Below, one piece after another: positions 52,704-61,231 of a stretch of 64,000 nt of DNA. Origin of the DNA: Enterobacter sp. Ag1 (GTDB taxonomy: Bacteria > Pseudomonadota > Gammaproteobacteria > Enterobacterales > Enterobacteriaceae); assembly GCA_000277545.1 (NCBI GenBank), contig AKXM01000009.1:17129-81128 (forward strand), written 5' to 3'. Below the pieces are notes generated by a model that made no database searches, was not told the DNA's origin, and worked only from the letters and a program-made list of their open reading frames with translations. Both the position numbers and the translations under genes were made by a program. The stretch's first letter is position 1. Each line of letters starts with the position of its first letter.

Positions 52704-53131
52704 TGTGCGCCCTCCATCGCCAGAACACTGATAATGCTGGCCTGACTGTAGCCATCGGCATCGAGGCGCGCTGTCAGACTGAGTGTGTGAGAAATAACCT
52801 CCGGCGAATATGCAGGCAGGGTGCTGATAACAGAAAACGGACGACCGCTGGAAGGAATGAACACCACCATCCATGACGGGGTGATGTCGCCGGGACTGCA
52901 TACGGCGATATGGAAGTTGCCGTGTGACGGCGTGAAGCGAACCTGTACTGGGAAAAATCCACCGAACTCGCTGCGGTACTCTCCGTTCATGTCCCAGTCA
53001 ACCGGGCAGGTCAAATCGCGCATCACCGCATGTGTCAGTTCCCGGCGCAAATCTTCACCCGCTTCGCGCCAGTCTTCGAATTCCTGGGGGATCATGGTTT
53101 TCAGTACGTCGGGAGTAATAATGTTTCGCAT
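52700..53131 (-). CDS. psiB: PsiB, inhibitor of the SOS response
   Basis: A 143-residue protein (F PsiB 144) that binds RecA and delays SOS induction when single-stranded plasmid DNA enters. Typical segments: PQEFEDWREAGEDLRRELTHAV and SPGDITPSWMVVFIPSSGRPF. ATG 53131 has AAGGAGACC upstream; a longer frame overlaps the parB-like gene and is not used. Confidence 0.92.
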   Translation of the reverse strand: MRNIITPDVLKTMIPQEFEDWREAGEDLRRELTHAVMRDLTCPVDWDMNGEYRSEFGGFFPVQVRFTPSHGNFHIAVCSPGDITPSWMVVFIPSSGRPFSVISTLPAYSPEVISHTLSLTARLDADGYSQASIISVLAMEGAQ

Positions 53132-53174
53132 AATGGTCTCCTTATCGCCGCCCCTCGGGGCGGCGTTTCCGTTT

Positions 53175-55172
53175 TCAGGCTGCGTGTGCCGTATTGTCAT
53201 CAGAGTCTGTCGCCTCACCCTCAGCGACGTCAGGTTGCGCATCAGCTGACCGCATCCAGGCAGGAACCCAGCGCGTTCCGGAGAGCCATTGTTCAGCATG
53301 GCTAGCGGCATCTCCCTTCTTCATGTTCCCGGCATCTGATGCAGCGCCTGACAGTCCGGCCTCTTTCAGCGCCCCCACAATCTGGTTCTTACTGAGCAGA
53401 CCGAGGAAGTTTTCTGCAGTTGGCTGCCACCAGTCGCGAAGGTGGAACCCGAGCGCCGTTTCCACGCCATCGAGGTCGCTCTGTGTGGTATGCCCCATTG
53501 TCCGGGTCTGCACCCCGTCCACCGAACAGGCCGTGCAGAACACCATCAGACTCATCAAAGTCTGTCCGTCGAGCGTAAAGAAGGTGGTGAAATCCTTCTT
53601 CCAGCCATCCGGCAACAGCGCTTCCAGACGGGCTTTCTCCTGCATCAGACTCAGCCATGCCTGACCACTCTTTCCGGTCGGCGCTTCGCTGGTAAGCCCA
53701 CTGTGGTGCACCTCAAGACGCATCACGAACGGATGACGGGTGGTATTGCAGTAATCGAAAACACAACTGCACAGCCGCCATACCATCAGGGCCACCGCTT
53801 TTTCGGGCTGCTGTACCAGAGCGGCCTGTACTGCCAGCGTTCTTTCTGAAGACATCTTTTTGAGCAGCGGGGCGCTGATACCCTCCGTCACATCCGGCTT
53901 GCTGCTGACCACATGGAGGGAGCCGCTACTGCCATTCTCTCCCTGCCCTTCTTTCGCCTCGTTCTGAGGCTTCTTCTGCACCCCTCGCTGGACACAAAGC
54001 TCACCGTCATACAGGCTGACCACCACGCCACAGGTTGATTTCTGCTCCGGTGTCCACGCCCGGATCGATGCTGCATTTTCAATTTCGTCAATCAGCACCT
54101 GAATCGCGGCTTCATCTTCAAACGTTTCAGTGGCCTCCTGAGTGGCGTACAGTTCATCGAGACGCTGCTGCTCGTCGGTGGTGTACTGTGCTTCCGGCTC
54201 TGGTAACAGCAGATAATGTTCGCGGTCGTCACCGTAGTTTCTGACCGCTCCCTCCCGGGCCAGTGACCATGACCACCCCTCCTGCAGTTCGATTGCCAGT
54301 GCGGCGGACTCCAGCTTCTCCTGCACCAGTCGCTCGACCAGCACACCGTCTGCCGTACCGTCCCCTTCCTGGGCGCTGAACAAATCCTCACGCACCACGC
54401 CACCTGCAGACTCATACATCTCACGCCCGATAAACACGAAGCGGGAGTGGTTCACACCGATTTCGGTATCAGTGATAGCGCGTTTAAGCATGTGCGCGGG
54501 GGCATAGCTGTGCTGCGCCTTCACACGCTGGTAAATCTCCACCTGACGCACAGGATCGTTCTCCAGACTCAGCGCCTGACACTGCTCCACGTCGAGCTTG
54601 TTCTCAGCCAGTAGGGCGAGAAGTTCCGGGGCGAGATTCGCCAGCTTCAGCATGCGCTGGACGTGACGGGAGCTGTACCCCAGCTGGTCACCAATCTGCG
54701 CCGGGGTCTTACCCTGCTCAGACAACGTGCGGAACCCGCTGATTTGTTCTGCCGGATGCATCGCCGCCCTCTGGTTGTTCTCCACCATTGAGGCGACCAC
54801 AGCCAGGTCGTCGCTGACGCGCTTGACGACAACGAGATACCCGGCATCGATGCGCTGTTCACTGACCAACAGTTGCAGGGCAGCAAGACGACGACCGCCC
54901 GCTGCAACGCCTGACAGGCCATCAGGCAGCGAGTGAACCACCAGATTCTGGATCAGGCCGACCGCGAGAATGGAGTCTGCCATTTCCCTGACACTCTCAA
55001 CCGGGTACGGAATAATACGGACGTTCAGCGGGGATTTGACGAGCGCCGACAGCGGCACCATTTCAATCTGAGCGGCCTCAAGCGCCGCCTTAAGGGCTGC
55101 GGCTTCGGCAGGTTTAACTGCTTTTTTGCTGGTTTTCGCGGGGGTTTTTGCTTTAGACTCGGTTACTGACAT
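53175..55172 (-). CDS. ParB/Srx-superfamily protein of the leading region
   Basis: A 665-residue protein. After a Lys/Ala-rich start, a ParB N-terminal domain spans about residues 35-130 (IPYPVESVREMADSILAVGLIQNLVV, AAGGRRLAALQLL, ENNQRAAMHPAEQISGF), then a helix-turn-helix (PAQIGDQLGYSSRHVQRMLKLA). The long C-terminal part is unassigned. Large ParB-like proteins are standard in F-type leading regions (YubM type); they are not the partition ParB and their role on entry is unknown. It precedes psiB on the same strand. Confidence 0.85.
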   Translation of the reverse strand: MSVTESKAKTPAKTSKKAVKPAEAAALKAALEAAQIEMVPLSALVKSPLNVRIIPYPVESVREMADSILAVGLIQNLVVHSLPDGLSGVAAGGRRLAALQLLVSEQRIDAGYLVVVKRVSDDLAVVASMVENNQRAAMHPAEQISGFRTLSEQGKTPAQIGDQLGYSSRHVQRMLKLANLAPELLALLAENKLDVEQCQALSLENDPVRQVEIYQRVKAQHSYAPAHMLKRAITDTEIGVNHSRFVFIGREMYESAGGVVREDLFSAQEGDGTADGVLVERLVQEKLESAALAIELQEGWSWSLAREGAVRNYGDDREHYLLLPEPEAQYTTDEQQRLDELYATQEATETFEDEAAIQVLIDEIENAASIRAWTPEQKSTCGVVVSLYDGELCVQRGVQKKPQNEAKEGQGENGSSGSLHVVSSKPDVTEGISAPLLKKMSSERTLAVQAALVQQPEKAVALMVWRLCSCVFDYCNTTRHPFVMRLEVHHSGLTSEAPTGKSGQAWLSLMQEKARLEALLPDGWKKDFTTFFTLDGQTLMSLMVFCTACSVDGVQTRTMGHTTQSDLDGVETALGFHLRDWWQPTAENFLGLLSKNQIVGALKEAGLSGAASDAGNMKKGDAASHAEQWLSGTRWVPAWMRSADAQPDVAEGEATDSDDNTAHAA

Positions 55173-55242
55173 AGTTGATACTCCTCACAGATATTGATTA
55201 CTGTCCGGCCCTGCGGAGTGACAGCTCCGGCAGGGCACCTTT

Positions 55243-55485
55243 TTACTGCTGTTTACGGATGCCATAGTCCCGGATATAACGGTTCATCAGGTACTCACCA
55301 CCCGGCTCAAAATTCCATACCCGCCAGATCATTTCGCCGTTCTTACGAACCACCAGGCGAAAGTGCGTTCCCTGATCGTCTTCAATCGCGACATTCCGAT
55401 ACTGCGCTGCGACCGCTTCAGCCTGTTCGCGGGTGAATGTGCCATCAGGCAGTGACTGAAGGGGCGGTATAACGTTGTTGGTCAT
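55243..55485 (-). CDS. DUF905-family protein
   Basis: An 80-residue protein: [36 protein letters not shown] and [22 protein letters not shown] ending are the DUF905 pattern. ATG 55485 has AAGGAGAG upstream. It lies between ssb and the parB-like gene, as in F. Function unknown. Confidence 0.8.
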   Translation of the reverse strand: MTNNVIPPLQSLPDGTFTREQAEAVAAQYRNVAIEDDQGTHFRLVVRKNGEMIWRVWNFEPGGEYLMNRYIRDYGIRKQQ

Positions 55486-55537
55486 GTCTCTCTCCTTTCC
55501 CTGCCCCGCAGGTTGCGGGGCGTTTTCATCATGCTGG

Positions 55538-56095
55538 TCAAAACGGGGCATCATCATCCATCGGCAGATAATCGTCCGGTAACGGCTGCGGCACCTGCTG
55601 AGACGGCGCGGTACTCTGACGGGGTTTTCTGCCACCCTTCTGTTTCGGGGATTTAGCCGGGGCTTCAGCAGGTTGTGCCGGAGCGGCAGGATTCTGCGGT
55701 TGTGCGGGCTGCTGCGGAGCAGTGCTCTGGGGCTGACCGCCGTCACGACGACCGCCCAGCATCTGCATGGTGCCGTTCTGTCCGACGACGATTTCAGTGA
55801 CATAGCGCGTTACGCCGCTGTCGTCCTGCCAGTTTCGGGTACGTAACTGGCCTTCGATGTACACCTGAGCACCCTTGCGCAGATACTCGCTGGCGATTTC
55901 CGCGAGCTTGCCGAACAGCACCACGCGATGCCACTCTGTGTTTTCACGCATCTCCCCGGTCTGCTTATCGCGCCAGGACTCAGAGGTAGCGAGGCTGAGA
56001 CTGGCTACCGCGCCGCCATTGGGCATATAACGGACTTCCGGGTCCTGTCCCAGATTACCCACGATGATGACTTTGTTGATGCCACGTACTGTCAT
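55538..56095 (-). CDS. ssb: Plasmid single-stranded DNA-binding protein
   Basis: A 185-residue SSB (F SSB 179): OB-fold in residues 1-112 ([24 protein letters not shown]), Pro/Gln-rich linker and acidic tip DDDAPF, which recruits host repair and replication proteins. Made early in the recipient to coat the entering strand. It lies about 400 bp downstream of structured repeat A copy 3, as F ssb follows Frpo. Confidence 0.96.
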   Translation of the reverse strand: MTVRGINKVIIVGNLGQDPEVRYMPNGGAVASLSLATSESWRDKQTGEMRENTEWHRVVLFGKLAEIASEYLRKGAQVYIEGQLRTRNWQDDSGVTRYVTEIVVGQNGTMQMLGGRRDGGQPQSTAPQQPAQPQNPAAPAQPAEAPAKSPKQKGGRKPRQSTAPSQQVPQPLPDDYLPMDDDAPF

Positions 56096-56493
56096 GATGA
56101 ATCTCCTTAATCTGTTGTTTTGCTTTTAAAACCCGTCATCCGTTGAGTTTCGGGAGCCGCGGTTTTGACGTTTGCGGGAACCTGCTGTTTTGTTCCCCCG
56201 GGTAACTTCCTTCATCCGTTTGAGAACCTTCGCCGCGAGGGCGTAAACGGCCACGGCCCGGTGCAGGTGTCCGGGGTGAGCGGTCAATTTTTTACGGTCT
56301 AATGAAGCGTGCGGAATGGCCGGAAAAAATTTATCGCGAAAGGCTTCGCCGTCCCTGGACAGCCAGGCGGGTTGTGGCGGTATCAGCCCCGGCGAAAGGG
56401 ACTTAAACGGATGAATGTCACCAGGTGCGACAATGAGCAGGGACCCGCCGCAACGTCGGAGAAGCGGCAGCGAAACGACGTTGCGCCTTACAG

Positions 56494-56655
56494 CCCGGCG
56501 TCAGTTTGCCGGGGTGCAGAAAGCGCAGGATACGGCGCGTAAAAGGGGCGGCGCATCCGGAACGGAGGCTGCAAGCCCTGGTGTTGCGTCATGGGATGGA
56601 AGCCCGAAGGGCGGAGACGGTTTACCGGCTCCGTTCACGACAGCCCGCCCGGACG
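56494..56655. promoter_or_regulatory. Leading-region structured repeat A, copy 3, upstream of ssb (Frpo/ssi-like)
   Basis: Stem 1 CCCGGC/GCCGGG (56494-56513), stem 2 GCATCCG-GAA-CGGAGGC (56554-56570, one A-G mismatch), then GGGATGGAAGCCCGAAGGGC (56593-56612), CGG-TTTA-CCG and ACGACAGCC. It is nearly identical to copy 2 over the last 60 bases. Its position before ssb equals that of Frpo in F. The remaining gap 56096-56493 has an open minus frame without a good start (see rejected items). Confidence 0.75.
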
Positions 56656-56767
56656 CCCGCAGTAAAAACGGGAACGGGCAGAAAACAGAAAACGGGAGGA
56701 TAAGAATGGATTACATGCGGCTTAAGAGATGGCTGACAATTATCCGGCGTGATGCCAGCCGGGAGCA

Positions 56768-57085
56768 TCAGGAGCGAAAATGCTTTTCTTTTCTGTACTG
56801 CACAATGCTGTACCAGGCCGATGCAAGAAAAGCAAAAACGGTGATCAGCACTCTTAATTCGTCACCCGGCTCCTTCCCCTTCAGCATCAACGTTATGATG
56901 ATGCCGGCAACGATAATCCATGCAACGCCACTCCAGAGACGCAGTTTATCCGCCACGACATTCATCAGGATAAAAGCAATGGACAGGCCAGCTCCCCACA
57001 GAGCCGGTACAGGCTGAAACGGAATAAAAAACAGGTTAATACCGGTAAAAAGAGTCACGGCTGCAAACATCAGAGACATACGCAT
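56768..57085 (-). CDS. 105-residue membrane protein
   Basis: Four hydrophobic segments (about residues 4-22, 26-44, 48-67, 76-95) and a basic end (YRKEKHFRS). ATG 57085 has GGAGGAAATT upstream (a second ATG is at 57079). Similar in style to the membrane proteins at 50852-51745 but no clear sequence match. It lies after the 84-residue gene on the same strand. Not recognised. Confidence 0.55.
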   Translation of the reverse strand: MRMSLMFAAVTLFTGINLFFIPFQPVPALWGAGLSIAFILMNVVADKLRLWSGVAWIIVAGIIITLMLKGKEPGDELRVLITVFAFLASAWYSIVQYRKEKHFRS

Positions 57086-57119
57086 AGAATTTCCTCCCTG
57101 GGCAAACTGACGATAAGAA

Positions 57120-57374
57120 TCACTTCTGCTGCTCATCTCCGGGTTTATTATATTCGGGCGCATTTGCGCGCGGCAGCTGCTGACTGTTCTGCCGATGAAC
57201 TTCAAGCCGTTCAAGGAAATACGGGCGAAGATGTTCAGGCTGTTCCCGTTCAACAAGCTCAGGCACCACAGGCTTGTTCATCCTTTCCTGCCAGGCAACG
57301 GCAGCGGCGGCTTTATCGACCGAGACCTTATCCTGATCTTCTTTTGAGAAAGAGGCGATATTCCACTTCGACAT
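57120..57374 (-). CDS. Unrecognised 84-residue protein
   Basis: A soluble, charged protein starting MSKWNIASFSKEDQDKVSVD and ending KPGDEQQK, with two helical segments. In-frame ATGs at 57380 and 57374 and GTG at 57383 are possible starts; the ribosome site is weak. It is upstream of the 105-residue membrane protein with a 34-bp gap. Not recognised. Confidence 0.5.
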   Translation of the reverse strand: MSKWNIASFSKEDQDKVSVDKAAAAVAWQERMNKPVVPELVEREQPEHLRPYFLERLEVHRQNSQQLPRANAPEYNKPGDEQQK

Positions 57375-57565
57375 ATGCATCACCGGTCTGCTTTACAGGA
57401 AGATATCCCTGATAATACGCACATTCCCGGGCAACAGCGACTGACAATGGAGAGGAGAGTGCGCGGCGCCGGAGGCGCGGCGAAGTTTCTCTCCGGCAGG
57501 CGCAGCCTGCCCGGGTTTTCGCGCGGGCTGACAGGCGCCCTCCGGCCGGACGCCTGCCATCATGT

Positions 57566-57757
57566 TTACTGGCCGTATCCGTCCTGTCGTATAAACTGGC
57601 CGCAAAGGTAAACAGCGCTCTGACAGGTCATGTAGTAACATATTTCGTCGATCACCTGTTCAGTCCGAAGCGCCGACTGCCCATTCTCACGGCGGCGGGC
57701 ATTAATAAGCGCTTTGTACTGTCGCAGGATCTCGCGGGTTTCCGGTGCAAGTTTCAT
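57566..57757 (-). CDS. Unrecognised 63-residue protein
   Basis: ATG 57757 (GGGAGAAAACG upstream) opens MKLAPETREILRQYKALINA then RRRENGQSALRTEQVIDEIC, ending DGYGQ. The REN..ALRTEQVIDEI part recalls a small ribbon-helix-helix or helix-turn-helix, so DNA binding is possible. It follows ardA on the same strand. The 182 bases 57384-57565 hold only GC-rich inverted repeats. Confidence 0.5.
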   Translation of the reverse strand: MKLAPETREILRQYKALINARRRENGQSALRTEQVIDEICYYMTCQSAVYLCGQFIRQDGYGQ

Positions 57758-57799
57758 ACGTTTTCTCCCTGACAGGCGGGTTTCCCCGCCGGACATTAA

Positions 57800-58306
57800 T
57801 CAGTTGCTGAAGACATAGCCGTCATGGAACACATAGCCGCTGCTGAACAGGTCACGCGCCCAGGCTTCAAAATCGAAATAGCTGCGCAACGGCTCCGGCA
57901 CCTCATTTAACAGGCCGTTGTCCTCCACCATCTCCCGCGCATAGTCTTCCTCGCTTTCCGCCTCGCCGCGGTACGCATCATCAAACGCGTCATAGTCACA
58001 TTCGCCGGTATACTCCGCCCAGGCGATAAAAGCGGCTTCCCTGCCCTCTTCTTCGGCGCATTTGTAAGCGGCGATAAAATCCCAGTCAATGGAGCATTCA
58101 GAGACGAACTGCGACGGAATGCCTTCCCAGTCCTGGAACATAAACTCGGCATCCCATTCATCGGCATGCAGTGCCTGACAGGCCTCGTAAAAATCCTCCC
58201 TGCCGTCAAACTCCGTCAGATCAAACCATTTGCCGAAAATGCTGCCGCAGTTGTATTTGTGATACGTACCCACGTAAACAGCCGGTGTGGTGGTCGTAGT
58301 GCTCAT
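57800..58306 (-). CDS. ardA: ArdA, DNA-mimic antirestriction protein
   Basis: A 168-residue, strongly acidic protein (ArdA family about 166). It mimics B-form DNA and blocks type I restriction enzymes. Typical family segments: YVGTYHKYNCGSIFGKWFDL and ESEEDYAREMVEDNGLL. ATG 58306 is chosen from family length, although the frame opens 93 bases earlier inside repeat B copy 1. Confidence 0.95.
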   Translation of the reverse strand: MSTTTTTPAVYVGTYHKYNCGSIFGKWFDLTEFDGREDFYEACQALHADEWDAEFMFQDWEGIPSQFVSECSIDWDFIAAYKCAEEEGREAAFIAWAEYTGECDYDAFDDAYRGEAESEEDYAREMVEDNGLLNEVPEPLRSYFDFEAWARDLFSSGYVFHDGYVFSN

Positions 58307-58344
58307 AAAAAATCCTCCATAGTCGATGTCGTCTGAGTTCCGGC

Positions 58345-58578
58345 TTACGCCGTGCCGACACGACAGCCGGGCGGAAAGCGGAGGATGCAAGGGCGTCACC
58401 GAAGCCGCAGCGCAGTAAAAAAGCAGGAGCAGGCTGGACGGTTTGACGGCGAAAAATGAGCCGGAAAACGACGGGAAGACGGCGGATAACGTATGAAATA
58501 AACTGCGACCGGGTGAAGGTGACGGCGTTTACGCTTCCCTTGCATCAGCCGCGGCCCGGCTATAGTAGAGGCACGGCG
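58345..58578. repeat. Leading-region repeat B, copy 1, upstream of ardA
   Basis: A 234-bp element about 80 percent identical to 60904-61138. Shared blocks include TTACGCCGTGCCGA, ACGACAGCCGGGCG, AGCCGCAGCGCAGT, CGGTTTGACGGCGAAAA, GGAAAACGACGGGAAGAC and AACTGCGACCGGGTGA. It ends 39 bp before the ardA start codon. ColIb-P9 carries ssi-type single-strand promoters before ardA, so this is a candidate of that kind; no similarity to repeat A is visible beyond ACGACAGCC. Confidence 0.75.
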
Positions 58579-58710
58579 TTTGCCGCAGGCCGCACGGGAC
58601 GTTACTCACCGCGAAGCCGGAACAACGTGGAGGAAGAGCCGTAAAAGCGGAGCCGGCGACATCCTTATCCTTCGTGGTAGATTCAGGGGGCCGCCGCCCC
58701 CTGCTGTTCG

Positions 58711-59490
58711 CTACACTGGCCGGATTGCTGACAGGGCATTGCGGACAAGACTGATTTCTGCACGCGCTTCTGCCATGACCTCATGTAACAGGGTTAAATC
58801 CATCCACCGGCGCGGAGGCTCGCCCGGAATACGCAGCACATCGCACATCTGGCCACATGCCAGGATTTGATCCACTTTGTCGCTGATAACAAAGAACTCG
58901 ACGCTGCTGTAGCGTGCCCCTTTGTTCAGGATGGCATCGAGCACCACCGGCAAATTGTCATCATCGTCCAGCCAGCAGGGCATATCATTTTCCTTCACAA
59001 CCAGACGGAAGTTTCGGGTCTGGCGATAAAACAGCGTTTCCCCGCGCGTGGTCAGCGCCGCCTTTATCCGGCGCGCATCCTCCCATACCTGCCGGGAGAC
59101 ATCCCGCACGGCGCGGGACAGGCAATCCGTTACAGCCTGAATCTCCGGCTCCGTCAGCCATTCCCCGGCCCAGGGGAAAGCTATCTGTGTTCCGTCCTCC
59201 GGAAACTGCGGCGCGTCGGCATAGCGGCTGCCGGATAAAATAATCTGCGCTGGCGTCCCGGCTATTTTTGTCATGGCACTTTGCAGCTCTGCGGGTACGT
59301 CACCGGTACAAAGCAAAGGAAGCAGATGAGCAATATTTGCCGCATCCAGACGGACATAAATGCTTATCCATCCCGGTTTATTGACCGGATCACGCTGATC
59401 AACATCGGTATGGTCAGGCCATCCATAATCAGCAATCAAATCGCGCGCACGGCGCATGACAAGGGCGGTTAACGTGGTGATTTCCTGCAT
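58711..59490 (-). CDS. Unrecognised 259-residue leading-region protein
   Basis: A soluble acidic protein without signal or membrane segment. Notable parts: GWPDHTDVDQRDPVNKPGWISIYVRLDA near the start and CWLDDDDNLPVVLDAIL near residue 175. Start ATG 59490 has AGAGGAA upstream. It lies between ardA and the DUF1380 gene, on the same strand. No family recognised. Confidence 0.6.
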   Translation of the reverse strand: MQEITTLTALVMRRARDLIADYGWPDHTDVDQRDPVNKPGWISIYVRLDAANIAHLLPLLCTGDVPAELQSAMTKIAGTPAQIILSGSRYADAPQFPEDGTQIAFPWAGEWLTEPEIQAVTDCLSRAVRDVSRQVWEDARRIKAALTTRGETLFYRQTRNFRLVVKENDMPCWLDDDDNLPVVLDAILNKGARYSSVEFFVISDKVDQILACGQMCDVLRIPGEPPRRWMDLTLLHEVMAEARAEISLVRNALSAIRPV

Positions 59491-59543
59491 AATGGGTTCC
59501 TCTGAACGGGTTCAGTACACGCCGCCCGGGCGGCGTGTTGATT

Positions 59544-59963
59544 TCATTTTTTCAGTAAGGCGCGAACTTTCGCCGCATCAGCCAGGCGACGGGTTACGCT
59601 TTCCGGCACCGGATGGTTCTCATCCCGGGCGGACCACTCCCTGTGCCACAACGCCTGTTCAGCGGTTATCAGCAGGGTTTCAAGCAGATCCGCCGGCACC
59701 ATCACCGCCGGAACGGCCTCTTTCACCTGTTCAATCAGATCCATCACCGCACCGGCAGACACGCCCGACTCAAGCCGTTGTTCCTCCGGAATGGCGTCCA
59801 TACGCGCCAGTACCGCCCTTGTGTCCTGCTCCGAAACGGCATATTCCATTCCGTCGGCCAGCGCTTCGATATCCGCCGGGGACCAGACAATGAGGTTCAG
59901 CGGGGTTTCTGCGGGATACTGTTCACGCAACAACCGGCAGAGGGTTTCACAGGTTCCGTACAT
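59544..59963 (-). CDS. DUF1380-like protein
   Basis: A 139-residue protein starting MYGTCETLCRLLREQYPAE with LIVWSPADIEALADG and a C-terminal helical part, resembling the DUF1380 family known from IncF leading regions. ATG 59963 has AAGGAGAAAAA upstream. Function unknown; a member of the methyltransferase operon. Confidence 0.65.
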   Translation of the reverse strand: MYGTCETLCRLLREQYPAETPLNLIVWSPADIEALADGMEYAVSEQDTRAVLARMDAIPEEQRLESGVSAGAVMDLIEQVKEAVPAVMVPADLLETLLITAEQALWHREWSARDENHPVPESVTRRLADAAKVRALLKK

Positions 59964-59973
59964 GTTTTTCTCC

Positions 59974-60195
59974 TTAGTCCTTAAAGCAGGCATCCAGCTC
60001 AAGAATTTCGTTGTATGCCGCCATAAACAGGGCATTGATGCGAAAAAGGGTCTGACGGGCCAGGCGTTCGGCCAGCACATCGGAGTCAAAGCGATAGCGG
60101 TGCTCCATCCCGTTCAGCGTCGCCCGCAGGTCACACATGTTGTTAGCGACGTCCGCCACTTCTGCGCGGAGTTTCTCGTGTCCGGCATAGTTCAT
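59974..60195 (-). CDS. Unrecognised 73-residue protein coupled to the methyltransferase
   Basis: A helical protein (HEKLRAEVADVANNMCDLRATLNG, then LAERLARQTLFRINALFMAAYNEILELDACF). Its ATG overlaps the methyltransferase stop (TAATG) with GGAGG inside that gene as ribosome site, so the two are made together. Not recognised. Confidence 0.6.
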   Translation of the reverse strand: MNYAGHEKLRAEVADVANNMCDLRATLNGMEHRYRFDSDVLAERLARQTLFRINALFMAAYNEILELDACFKD

Positions 60196-60872
60196 TACGC
60201 GGCCTCCGGGAACTCGTCGTTGGCGGCCGGGTACTGCATGGCGCGCCGGACGGCGGCCAGACGTTGCTGTCCGTTCCGGTGGTACTGTTCCAGCAGTTCG
60301 ATACCGATGTAGCGACGGCCAGCCTGGAGGGCAGCTACACAGGTGGAGCCACTGCCGGCAAAGGGGTCGAGCACAATCGCACCGGGATGTGTGAAGGACT
60401 CAATCAGCGGTTGCAGGCTGGCTACGGGTTTTTCGGTAGGGTGATGCCGGTTGCCTGAATATTTCCACGCAATCACGTCATTCAACGGGTTTTGCGGCAG
60501 GGGCGGACGGCCTTTTGCAAGGATGTAGGCGCATTCGTGGCGGTAGCCCACATATGCGGCCTTCGATGTGTAGGTTTTAGGGAAAACCAGATGACCAACA
60601 ACGCTGAACCCGGCCTGTTTCCACGCAGCCATAAAGCGATCGACGCGGTTCCATCCGTAGAAGCTCACCATCAGCGCGTCTTTTTTGAGGACGCGATACA
60701 TCTCATGGCAGGCGGGTTGCAGCCATTCATCGGTTTTATCGCCGGCGATGGTACGCCCCTGACGGTCACGAAAACCGACGAGATATGGCGGGTCGGTCAG
60801 AATGAAATCGACAGCATTATCCGGAAAGCCGGACATGATATGGACGCAATTACCCTGGATAAATCGGGACAT
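60195..60872 (-). CDS. Orphan DNA methyltransferase (N4/N6, beta-type order)
   Basis: A 225-residue methylase: catalytic DPPY at residues 27-30 and SAM-binding LDPFAGSGSTC at 168-178, in the order typical of beta-class (YhdJ/Dam-unrelated) enzymes. No restriction partner is nearby, so it likely protects the entering plasmid from host restriction. Target unknown. It follows repeat B copy 2 by 31 bp and is the gene farthest from oriT on the leading strand set. Confidence 0.88.
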   Translation of the reverse strand: MSRFIQGNCVHIMSGFPDNAVDFILTDPPYLVGFRDRQGRTIAGDKTDEWLQPACHEMYRVLKKDALMVSFYGWNRVDRFMAAWKQAGFSVVGHLVFPKTYTSKAAYVGYRHECAYILAKGRPPLPQNPLNDVIAWKYSGNRHHPTEKPVASLQPLIESFTHPGAIVLDPFAGSGSTCVAALQAGRRYIGIELLEQYHRNGQQRLAAVRRAMQYPAANDEFPEAA

Positions 60873-60903
60873 GGTAGTTCTCCTTTCTCAAATGCGGCGC
60901 CAG

Positions 60904-61138
60904 TTACGCCGTGCCGATACGACAGCCGGGCGAAAAGCGGAGAATGCAGGGGCGGTGCCGCAAGCCGCAGCGCAGTGAAAAAGCCCACGCTGGCTGAACG
61001 GTTTGACGGCGAAAATTGAGACGGAAAACGACGGGAAGACAGCGGGTAATGCCTTTGAAATTAACTGCGACCGGGTGAGGACACCGGCAGAGCGAACCCT
61101 TGCATTCGAAGCGGCCCGGCTACAGTAGCGGCACGGCG
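60904..61138. repeat. Leading-region repeat B, copy 2, upstream of the methyltransferase
   Basis: Second copy of the 234-bp element described at 58345-58578, same orientation, same distance before the start codon of a minus-strand anti-defence gene. Conservation is spread over the whole length and not confined to short motifs, which favours a structured or promoter role for the whole element over chance duplication of an operator. Confidence 0.75.
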
Positions 61139-61194
61139 GTCACAGGATGGCAGGAACCTGAAATACAGCCTATGTTCTGAACTGAAGAAAACAC

Positions 61195-61214
61195 AGATTT
61201 CGCATGCGAAATCT
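61195..61214. promoter_or_regulatory. 20-bp palindrome, copy 1, before the SRAP gene
   Basis: AGATTTCGCATGCGAAATCT is a perfect palindrome ending 17 bp before the SRAP start. The same sequence recurs at 63792 and (one end base changed) 63852. At this place a bound protein would block ribosome access or transcription of the SRAP gene, so it may be an operator. Confidence 0.65.
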
Positions 61215-61231
61215 TCACCGGAGAAACGATA

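Noticed and set aside
56135..56500. Minus-strand frame open for about 120 codons upstream of ssb (ends KTAGSRKRQNRGSRNSTDDGF)
   Set aside because: It looks protein-like, but the first in-frame ATG leaves only 29 codons and it runs into structured repeat A copy 3. I could not support a start; a decayed gene is possible.
56415..57017. 200-codon plus-strand frame over repeat A copy 3
   Set aside because: Overlaps the structured repeat and the opposite-strand membrane gene; composition (Arg, Gly, Ser-rich) is that of GC-rich non-coding DNA.
57393..57641. 82-codon minus-strand frame
   Set aside because: Covers GC-rich inverted repeats and overlaps the better-supported 63-residue gene in another frame.
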